Assembly (NCBI GenBank): GCA_964352225.1
Contig: CAYGRM010000273.1
Span: 1 to 9,299, forward strand
Direction: 5' to 3'
Source of the DNA: CAJQQY01 sp964352225
GTDB taxonomy: Bacteria > Bacteroidota > Bacteroidia > Chitinophagales > Saprospiraceae
Length of the DNA: 9,299 nt
A model generated the notes under the pieces. That model was not told where the DNA came from, made no database searches, and worked only from the letters and a program-made list of their open reading frames with translations. Of the stretch, positions 1 through 6,001 are shown in pieces. The stretch's first letter is position 1. Each line of letters starts with the position of its first letter. The position numbers and the translations under genes are program-made.

Positions 1-44
1 GTAAGATTTTTAAATCCTCACGATAGGGTAGTGTAATCAATAAC
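1..44 (+). promoter_or_regulatory. Leader element copy 1, upstream of the PKD lipoprotein
   Basis: This stretch ends 38 nt before the ATG of the first lipoprotein gene. It aligns without gaps to 1849-1892, upstream of the second lipoprotein gene, with 33 of 44 identical bases by hand count. The best-conserved blocks are GTAAGA, CACGATAG, AGTGTA and TCAATAAC. Within it, CAC and GTG half-sites are separated by 9 bases in both copies. The element may extend left of the window. It could be a promoter with operator, or an RNA leader. No convincing Bacteroidota -33/-7 pair (TTG / TAnnTTTG) is visible, although TACTTTTT at 50-57 is a loose -7 match. Confidence 0.5.
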
Positions 45-82
45 AACATTACTTTTTCAAACTTTTTTAAATCAAAATTATC

Positions 83-1690
83 ATGAAAAATTTAATTAGC
101 TTTTTAATAATTACGCTCCTACTTTTTAATTCTAGCTGCAAAAAAGAAGATGCAGTTTTAGATATCAATTTTGAACCTGACCTAACTATTAAGTATAAAA
201 ATGATGGTCCGTTAAGTAAAGTAACTAAAATTTGTGATGTCTTAAGTTTTGATGATGAAGCACATTTTAGAGATGTTTACAATCATTTAGAAACTCGATA
301 CGATGCCAATGAGGCAACAGATTCAACAGCAAGTTTAGATGCATTTGAAAATGAATTAAGTTTTACTAGTCGCCGGACTTTTGTCAACGATTGGGAAACT
401 GCGATGGAAGATGCGGGAACAAGCATCGATGAAACTAACGATATTGATACGATCTTTTTTGAGGATGATGTGATGAAAACCTTGCTTAATCCAAATGCGA
501 TTGTCAAAGTTGGAGATGATGCAGTTCTAATGATTGATGATTGTTTGTGGATTCGAGTTCCATTTCAAGATTGTCAAGGTGTAAAATTATTAGAACAATT
601 TTCGCAAATGTTATCAAACCCAGGAAGAGAAGCTCAAGAAGAAGCCATGGAATTTTCTATCCAAAATAATATTGTTTTCGAAGATTTATGTCCTTCACCT
701 CCAGGGTCAAGATCAAGTGGATGTGGTTTCCAAATTGACTTCACTTACACAGATCCAGTTATCAATCCTTCGACGGGACGATATGAATTTACTTTGACTG
801 ATTTGACACATGATTATTTAGCTAACTCACAATTGAGGAAATGGAAAATCGTAGGTGACAATAGTTTAGATACGATGGTTTCTAAATTTGAAACATTACT
901 TGGTGGACAATCTTCAGGAGCTGAATCACCAACGGTAAGTGTTCCAAGTGATGCTGACTACATCATCATCAAATTGAAAAAACGAACGCTTCGACCTTAT
1001 TGCGCGGAGTACGTAGAAAAGAAAATTTATTTAGCTTGTCCATCACCAGATTGGAATTATGTGGATATGTATACCGTACAATTTTTTACTAGAAATCACT
1101 CACCCGGATTGACTGTCGATTGGAATTTTGGAGATGGAAATACTTCAACCGCTCCAAATCCTACACACACTTATACTGTAAGTTGTTTGGAAGAATTCAA
1201 TGTTAATTTTAATGTTTCGTCAGCCACAGGTGGGGGAATCTGTCAAGTAGAATTTCCAGTCATGAAAGTTAGTGTTGGGCCAAAAGATAAATACATCATA
1301 CATAAAAAAGCAACAGGTTGGAAGGAGAGTGGTTCCGAAAAATTTAAGTGGTTAATTAAGGCGAATGGAGCTCCAAATATTTTGGGAATCGGTTTAGGTT
1401 TTGGAAAGGTAAAAGGCAAAATTAAATACAAAAAGAAAAATGGAAGCGGTAAGTGGAAAAAGAAAAAAACCAGTTTAACGATTCGCTTTGAGAACCATAT
1501 TTATGAAGTCAGCAACTGTTCGATATTAAATGACTTAGCAGTAGTATCTAGTCCAAAAATAGTGTCGAACAAAAAGAAAACTAAGCATAAATATAAGACT
1601 TCAACGCCATTTAGAATTTTCTTAGACGACCCAGTTCAAGCATATTTTCAAGCTGGTGGAATCAATGGAACCTTCGACGTATTCGATTAA
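83..1690 (+). CDS. Surface lipoprotein with a PKD domain
   Basis: No specific family is recognised, so the function is unknown. The first 19 residues form a type II signal peptide: Lys2, a hydrophobic run, then Cys19 as the lipidation site. The sequence after it, C-K-K-E-D, fits the Bacteroidota lipoprotein surface-export signal (X-K-(D/E)2), so display on the outside of the outer membrane is inferred. Residues 20-160 are rich in Asp and Glu. About 12 cysteines in the mature part suggest extracytoplasmic disulfides. A PKD-like beta-sandwich lies at about 325-385, with the signature WNFGDG at 347-352 followed by P-T-H-T-Y. PKD domains usually serve adhesion or polymer binding. The C-terminal part (about 405-535) is unidentified and has Lys-rich stretches near 440-465 and 493-507. 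The ATG start is chosen because it gives the signal peptide. The leader is shared with the next gene, but the mature proteins are not alike. Confidence 0.85.
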   Translation: MKNLISFLIITLLLFNSSCKKEDAVLDINFEPDLTIKYKNDGPLSKVTKICDVLSFDDEAHFRDVYNHLETRYDANEATDSTASLDAFENELSFTSRRTFVNDWETAMEDAGTSIDETNDIDTIFFEDDVMKTLLNPNAIVKVGDDAVLMIDDCLWIRVPFQDCQGVKLLEQFSQMLSNPGREAQEEAMEFSIQNNIVFEDLCPSPPGSRSSGCGFQIDFTYTDPVINPSTGRYEFTLTDLTHDYLANSQLRKWKIVGDNSLDTMVSKFETLLGGQSSGAESPTVSVPSDADYIIIKLKKRTLRPYCAEYVEKKIYLACPSPDWNYVDMYTVQFFTRNHSPGLTVDWNFGDGNTSTAPNPTHTYTVSCLEEFNVNFNVSSATGGGICQVEFPVMKVSVGPKDKYIIHKKATGWKESGSEKFKWLIKANGAPNILGIGLGFGKVKGKIKYKKKNGSGKWKKKKTSLTIRFENHIYEVSNCSILNDLAVVSSPKIVSNKKKTKHKYKTSTPFRIFLDDPVQAYFQAGGINGTFDVFD

Positions 1691-1695
1691 GTAGC

Positions 1696-1744
1696 TAGTC
1701 GCTTCAGCTGCCAGCCAAAAATGAGCGAAGCGAATTTTTGACTA
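1696..1744. repeat. Composite inverted repeat after the PKD lipoprotein gene
   Basis: Starting 6 nt after the stop codon, two alternative pairings are visible. CAAAAAT (1716-1722) is complementary to ATTTTTG (1734-1740) around an 11-nt loop. TAGTCGCTTC (1696-1705) can instead pair with GAAGC (1727-1731) and GACTA (1740-1744), leaving a bulge. GAGCGAAGCG is noticeably GC-richer than its surroundings. This could be a terminator or a dispersed REP-like element. Only one copy is in the window, so its nature is open. Confidence 0.3.
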
Positions 1745-1755
1745 AGAATAACACT

Positions 1756-1809
1756 TGTAAGTAATTGACTATCAGTAGATTAAAGCAATCGAATAGTCAA
1801 TTACTTACA
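1756..1809. repeat. Perfect 17-bp inverted repeat, possible terminator
   Basis: The arms at 1756-1772 and 1793-1809 are perfectly complementary and separated by 20 nt. Inside that loop GATT (1778-1781) can pair with AATC (1787-1790), lengthening the structure. The stem is AT-rich. A T6 run (1822-1827) follows only after 12 more bases, so it is not a textbook intrinsic terminator. Transcript 3'-end protection or termination for the upstream lipoprotein gene is the likeliest role; a cruciform or small mobile-element relic is the alternative. Confidence 0.5.
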
Positions 1810-1848
1810 CTCTTCAAAAACTTTTTTCAAAAAAAAACAAAAAAAAAG

Positions 1849-1892
1849 GTAAGAAAACAAAGTCCCCACGATAGTAAAGTGTATTCAATAAC
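1849..1892 (+). promoter_or_regulatory. Leader element copy 2, upstream of the 233-aa lipoprotein
   Basis: This is the second copy of the element at 1-44, again with GTAAGA, CACGATAG, AGTGTA and TCAATAAC in the same order and spacing. It ends 50 nt before the ATG at 1943. It is preceded by a T6-C-A9-C-A9 tract (1822-1847), similar to the T7-C-A8 tract at 2729-2744 before the third, weaker copy. Shared control of the two lipoprotein genes is inferred. The intergenic stretch 1691-1942 otherwise holds only the inverted repeats listed. Confidence 0.5.
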
Positions 1893-1942
1893 GAATACAA
1901 AATTTTGAAAAATATATTTAAACATTTTAAAAAATAATTATC

Positions 1943-2644
1943 ATGAAAAATCTAATTAATTTATTAGCCATCGCAATTTTAATCTTTGCAACTTCTTGTC
2001 AAAAAGAAGAAACTACACCAACCACATTTCCAGAAAATCCATACAATAATGTAGGAGAAGAACACAACCAAATGGTAGGCGATTTTATGACTTCTCACGA
2101 AGCTCAATTATCTAACATGCCAGAACCAATGGAAAAGGAAATCTACATCTTTGATAACATCCTAACTGAAAATGGACAAGACTTTAGAAACTATCAAGAT
2201 GCAAAAGAGCAACTTCAATTACCAGCAACTCAAATTTTAGCAGGCTACGATTTTACAAGATTTGATCAAATCTTTGCCAATACTTCCATGTCTGATTTAG
2301 GAAAAACTACTTTAAATAATGCCTTAGTTAAGTTAGTAGAAATCGACGGAAGAACTCCTGAAGGTTTCGCAAAAGTGAAAGAAGAAATCAGAAAAATTGA
2401 AATTACTTTTATGGAAGGATTCGAAGGTACAGCTGATTACAAACCTGCGATGATTTACCTTTCAGTTTTAAAACACTCTGCTCAACATTGGACAGATAAT
2501 CCAAATGGACCGCAACCAACCAAAGCAAAATGGTGGCAAACACTTTTAGCAGATGCAGCAGGTGCCATCATTGGAGGAGTAATTGGAGGAGGAACAGCAG
2601 TTCCATTGGCAGCAGGATTTTCATTAGCAGTAAATGCAGGTTAA
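1943..2644 (+). CDS. Surface lipoprotein with Gly/Ala-rich hydrophobic C-terminus
   Basis: The protein family is not recognised. The signal peptide is the same length as that of the upstream lipoprotein, starts with the same five residues (MKNLI) and has its lipidation cysteine at the same position, Cys19. C-Q-K-E-E follows, again fitting the surface-export motif. The middle (about 30-195) looks mainly helical and polar, with no cysteines beyond Cys19. A tryptophan pair at 197-198 introduces a final segment of about 30 residues rich in Gly, Ala and aliphatic residues (GAIIGGVIGGG within it), ending almost directly at the stop codon. Such a tail could insert in a membrane or pack as a glycine zipper; this is inference. 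Codons often end in A, more so than in the subtilase gene. A strong terminator follows, so the gene is probably transcribed alone. Confidence 0.8.
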   Translation: MKNLINLLAIAILIFATSCQKEETTPTTFPENPYNNVGEEHNQMVGDFMTSHEAQLSNMPEPMEKEIYIFDNILTENGQDFRNYQDAKEQLQLPATQILAGYDFTRFDQIFANTSMSDLGKTTLNNALVKLVEIDGRTPEGFAKVKEEIRKIEITFMEGFEGTADYKPAMIYLSVLKHSAQHWTDNPNGPQPTKAKWWQTLLADAAGAIIGGVIGGGTAVPLAAGFSLAVNAG

Positions 2645-2700
2645 AAATAACGCTCTCACACCAATTGTAAATTGACAAATTATTATCCTAAATTCCTAGT

Positions 2701-2735
2701 AAGGTGTTAGCTCGAATGAGTTAGCACCTTTTTTT
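2701..2735 (+). terminator. Intrinsic terminator after the 233-aa lipoprotein gene
   Basis: A 13-bp stem (2701-2713 with 2718-2730, including two G-U pairs) closes on a GAAT tetraloop and runs directly into a T7 tract (2729-2735). This is a classic Rho-independent terminator on the plus strand, 57 nt after the stop codon. Confidence 0.85.
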
Positions 2736-2754
2736 CAAAAAAAAGTATGTGAAG

Positions 2755-2791
2755 GGTAAGGATTAAAAAAAAATAACGATAAGAAGTTGTA
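2755..2791 (+). promoter_or_regulatory. Possible diverged third copy of the leader element
   Basis: GGTAAG (2755-2760) is followed after 14 nt by AACGATA and then TTGTA, matching the order of blocks in the copies at 1 and 1849 (GTAAG, CACGATAG, GTGTA). In the core, 12 of 17 bases match copy 2. Like copy 2 it sits just after a T-run, a single C and an A-run. Similarity is weak enough for chance in AT-rich DNA. It lies about 145 nt before the subtilase start. Confidence 0.25.
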
Positions 2792-2869
2792 GGAGAATTT
2801 TGGAATTATGACCATCTTACTTTTATCAAGTTGAAAACTTCTCAATGAATATATTTAATTCATCCTTTT

Positions 2870-2907
2870 AAAGGAGGGTATCCGTGGCACGGCTTTATGA
2901 AAAATAA
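2870..2907 (+). promoter_or_regulatory. GC-rich leader patch with Shine-Dalgarno, mini-ORF and palindrome
   Basis: AAAGGAGGG (2870-2878) is a near-perfect Shine-Dalgarno sequence, uncommon in Bacteroidota, whose mRNAs mostly lack one. It lies 5 nt before a GTG that opens a 7-codon reading frame (2884-2907; M-A-R-L-Y-E-K then stop). CCGTG-G-CACGG (2882-2892) is an 11-base palindrome with one central base. The patch is clearly GC-richer than the flanking intergenic DNA. It could be a translated leader peptide or an operator for the subtilase gene 30 nt further on. The rest of the 292-nt intergenic region (2645-2936) holds the terminator, the weak leader copy and AT-rich sequence. Confidence 0.35.
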
Positions 2908-2936
2908 ATTCTTTTTTTAATGAAAAACAATTGAAA

Positions 2937-5102
2937 ATGAAACACCTATTTTTATTCCTCGCATTTTTGTTAATGTATTGTTATACAATTCAAAGTCAAA
3001 CGATAATTAACGGACAAGCTTACACGTTCGACGATCAAGATTTGGATGGATGGACCTCCGAAAATTTATCTTCCACTAATGATGGATTATGGCAATGGTC
3101 TGAAAATGGAAAAGCAGATGGTGGAACTTTTTGGAATGATCGAGATTCTATTCGCTCGACTTCTTTGGGAGGAGCAGCAGTTTACGATAGTGATGGTTTG
3201 TTTTCAGCAGGAATTGGAAATCCATCTTTGCCAGTAGAAGTTGCGTTGAATTCTCCTATATTAAATTTTTCAGGCGAGCCAAATGTCTATTTAAAATTCA
3301 ATCAATATTATCGAAATTATCAAACTGATACTCGGGTTGAAGTTTCTGTTGATAATGGAATGTCTTGGGCTACTTTCAATGTCAATGATAATGTCAATCA
3401 AAATGTGGAGACTTCTTCGGGTGATTATAAAATTATAGATATTTCGACGGTCGCTGGAGATGTGGGAGAGGTGAGAGTTCGATTTGTTTTTTCGGGAGAT
3501 TACTATTTTTGGATTTTGGATGATGTAGAATTTTGGGATGGTTATCCTTATCCACAGACATTTCCAGAATACGTAGGAGATAGTTTGGTAACGTTTAATG
3601 TGGCGTATGAAGTGGATGAATCTGCTTGGCCATATCGACCAAATGAGATGGTCGTTCAGTTTAAAGAAGGAACTCCATTTATGAGAAAAGAGGAATTGCG
3701 AGATTCATTTGGGGTGGTGCTTTATGACTCTTGTGTTTGTAATCGATTGGAATTGTGGAGACTTGGAGATGATATTTTTTCGGGAGGAGATACCTTGTCT
3801 AATTTTGGAGGAAACATTGGATTATTGGAAAGGTTAAAAGGATCAAAGAGTAAATCAGAAGTTGATGGTTCTGACTTTAATCGACTGAATTACAATGAGT
3901 TAAAAGATTCTATTATAGTGCCGAATCAGAAGCTTCAAACTATTCCTACAAATGCCTCAGCACCTGCTGCGGATGCAACTTTAGTAGCTATACTCGATAC
4001 TGGTATTGATTATAACCATTCCAGTTTTGATAATTTTATCGCACTCAATAATGATGATTTAGGAAATGATACTGACGATGATGGTAATTGTCAGAACGAT
4101 GATCCAGTCGGTTGGAATTTTGTCAATAACAATAATAATGCATTCGATAATCATGGACATGGAACACACGTCGCAGGGATAATTCTAAATAATTTAGCGG
4201 CCTATAATTTCAATAATTGTGATATTAAAATAGTGCCTTATAAAACTCATAATTATCAAGGGATCGGTGATTTGTTTGCGGTGACTTGCGCAACTTATCA
4301 AGCTCTAGAGGATGAAGTTTCAGTCATCAATGACAGTTGGGGGTTTTACGGAGATTCTAGTATTATTTTGAGTAATGCGATTGATACAGTTAGTAGTTAT
4401 GATATATTAGTCATCGCTGCTTCAGGAAATGATACACTTGATTTAGTTGATTATCAACAATATCCAGCCTGCTATTTTAATGGAAATATAATTACTGTAG
4501 GTGCGCATGACACTACATTTATTGATGTGAATTTTTACGATACGATAGTTGCTCCTTTTTCAAATTTCAGCCCAAACTATGTAGATATTTTAGCTCCCGG
4601 AAGTGAAATATTAAGTACTCTTCCAGGAAATCTAATGGGTACCAAAAATGGAACTTCTATGGCAACACCTGCTGTTGCGGCTGTAGCTGCTATTTATTTC
4701 TGTGATGGAGTTGCTGAATTTCAAGCTGTAAAAGATAGTTTAATCAACTGTTCCAAAAGTCATAATGATTTAACCGCAATTTCTTTGGATGGGAATGTTT
4801 TATATTTTGACGCAGCATGTTTAACGACCGTTGGAAATTTAGAAATAGAAAATAATTTTCAATATTCTATTTATCCTAATCCTGCTCATGAGCGTATTTT
4901 TATTTCTCCAGCTCAAAAAATGGAGGAGGTCAAAATTCAATTAATTAATATGGCAGGACAACCCGTTTTCCAAAAAGAAATAAATTATTGGGAGGCCAAA
5001 TCGATTCAACAATTTGATGTAAAAAATCTTCCATCAGGAATTTATTTTTTTAAAATCCAATTCAGTAGTTATATTTGGACTTATAAAATGATAAAAACCT
5101 AA
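2937..5102 (+). CDS. T9SS-secreted S8 family serine protease (subtilase)
   Basis: This is a secreted subtilisin-like endopeptidase of about 721 residues. A Sec signal peptide covers residues 1-21 (cleavage probably after S-Q). Next comes a beta-sandwich-like domain (about 25-200) rich in Asp, Trp and aromatic residues, resembling MAM/carbohydrate-binding jelly rolls. A prodomain-like section (about 220-335, starting near Y-R-P-N-E-M-V-V-Q-F) precedes the catalytic domain (about 345-610). The triad is complete: Asp354 in ILDTGID, His408 in HGHGTHVAG and Ser574 in GTSMATPA, with oxyanion Asn498 in AASGND. The C-terminus (about 640-721) is a T9SS type A sorting tail with YPNP at 646-649, predicting outer-membrane translocation and release or anchoring. 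I chose ATG 2937 over the in-frame TTG at 2931; both give the same signal peptide. The stop lies 9 nt before the TPR-CHAT gene. Substrates are unknown. Confidence 0.93.
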   Translation: MKHLFLFLAFLLMYCYTIQSQTIINGQAYTFDDQDLDGWTSENLSSTNDGLWQWSENGKADGGTFWNDRDSIRSTSLGGAAVYDSDGLFSAGIGNPSLPVEVALNSPILNFSGEPNVYLKFNQYYRNYQTDTRVEVSVDNGMSWATFNVNDNVNQNVETSSGDYKIIDISTVAGDVGEVRVRFVFSGDYYFWILDDVEFWDGYPYPQTFPEYVGDSLVTFNVAYEVDESAWPYRPNEMVVQFKEGTPFMRKEELRDSFGVVLYDSCVCNRLELWRLGDDIFSGGDTLSNFGGNIGLLERLKGSKSKSEVDGSDFNRLNYNELKDSIIVPNQKLQTIPTNASAPAADATLVAILDTGIDYNHSSFDNFIALNNDDLGNDTDDDGNCQNDDPVGWNFVNNNNNAFDNHGHGTHVAGIILNNLAAYNFNNCDIKIVPYKTHNYQGIGDLFAVTCATYQALEDEVSVINDSWGFYGDSSIILSNAIDTVSSYDILVIAASGNDTLDLVDYQQYPACYFNGNIITVGAHDTTFIDVNFYDTIVAPFSNFSPNYVDILAPGSEILSTLPGNLMGTKNGTSMATPAVAAVAAIYFCDGVAEFQAVKDSLINCSKSHNDLTAISLDGNVLYFDAACLTTVGNLEIENNFQYSIYPNPAHERIFISPAQKMEEVKIQLINMAGQPVFQKEINYWEAKSIQQFDVKNLPSGIYFFKIQFSSYIWTYKMIKT

Positions 5103-5111
5103 AATAATATA

Positions 5112-5991
5112 ATGTTGAATTTGAAAAAAATAATAGGGATGCTGATCTTAAATTCAGCATCCCTATTTTTATGGTCTCAATGCCCGGAAGATTTAAATGT
5201 AAATTCAACGTTGAAAACGAATGATATTGATGAAGTGATGGCGCTGACCGTTCAGTTGAAAAATTGCCCCAACCAGCAAGATTCATTAGCGCTTAGTTTT
5301 CATAAATTGGGAACATTATTTTATTCACAAACTGATGAACTGGATTCTGCTATTTTATTTACCGAAAAAGCATTAGATCTTCGACAACAACTTTTTGCAG
5401 AAAATCCAACCATAGATTTAGGGAAATCATATCATAATTTAGGAGTCTTTTATGCTGAATTGAGAAAAAATAAAATTGCTCAAAAGCATTTAGAGAATGC
5501 AATTGAAGTGTATAAAAATCTCAATGAATCTAGATTGCTTCGAAGTTACCTTGAGTTGGCAAATGTTCATCGATCAATAGGAGAGTATGAAATTGCTGGA
5601 AAATATTTTAATTTAATTATACCATTGGCAAAAAAACTCGAAGATGATTATAGGTTGGCGAGTGCTTTATCAGATTATGGCTGGCTGCTAAATGTAAAAA
5701 AAGAATATTTAAAAGCTAGTCAGAATTTAGAAGAATCAAAGGCAATTTTTGAAATAGAGGACAGTCCCGAAAATTTAGCAGCTTGTTACAGTAATTTGAG
5801 TATTTCGTATTATAATTTAGATCAACCTGCAAAATCCATTTCCAATCTCAAAAAGGCCATAAAGATTATGGAAGAGTTTGATGATTGTGAAGAGGTGGCT
5901 AAATTAAATAATAATCTAGGGACAAGTTATCAAAAGAATAACCAAGAGCAATTGGCTTTTTTAACTTTAAAAAAAGGATTATCTATTGCTC
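5112..5991 (+). CDS. TPR-CHAT protease gene, 5' part (signal peptide and TPR repeats), interrupted by assembly gap
   Basis: This is the first part of one gene that continues at 6002-7927. Residues 1-23 form a signal peptide (Lys5-Lys6, hydrophobic core, W-S-Q before the cut), so the protein is exported. The residue after the cut is Cys, but Gln at -1 does not fit a lipobox. Residues from about 57 to 293 are tetratricopeptide repeats, roughly six units of 34-40 residues with typical patterns such as YHNLGVFYAE and NNLGTSYQK. They should form a binding superhelix that controls or targets the protease half. Reading through the Ns in this frame gives a Ser/Pro/Thr-rich tail to 6098 that is an artefact. 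The ATG at 5112 is 9 nt after the subtilase stop, which suggests co-transcription, yet a terminator-like hairpin lies inside codons 7-20. Confidence 0.85.
5132..5170 (+). terminator. Terminator-like hairpin inside the signal-peptide codons of the TPR-CHAT gene
   Basis: The arms 5132-5145 and 5154-5167 are perfectly complementary over 14 bp, with an 8-nt loop. The right arm merges into T5 (5166-5170). On the plus strand this has the form of an intrinsic terminator, starting 30 nt after the subtilase stop. It is also translated as residues 7-20 of the next gene. It may end most subtilase transcripts while letting some read through into the TPR-CHAT gene. Confidence 0.6.
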
Positions 5992-6001
5992 NNNNNNNNN
6001 N
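5992..6001. other. Assembly gap (10 Ns)
   Basis: Ten Ns interrupt the TPR region. The frame before the gap has a codon starting at 5991 and the frame after it a codon starting at 6002. If both sides are otherwise correct, the true gap length leaves remainder 2 on division by 3, which 10 does not. The run of 10 is probably a placeholder, and one or more TPR units may be missing. Confidence 0.95.

Noticed and set aside
1943..2644. Bacterial gasdermin next to proteases
   Set aside because: The size is similar and CHAT or subtilase neighbours are known for gasdermins, but this protein is a lipoprotein with its own terminator and shows no gasdermin-like strand pattern I can recognise.
2660..2690. 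Imperfect repeat of AATTG/CAAATT after the second lipoprotein gene
   Set aside because: Short and AT-rich, easily by chance; the real terminator lies downstream at 2701-2735.
2931..2936. TTG start for the subtilase
   Set aside because: ATG at 2937 in the same frame gives a complete signal peptide; the two extra residues add nothing.
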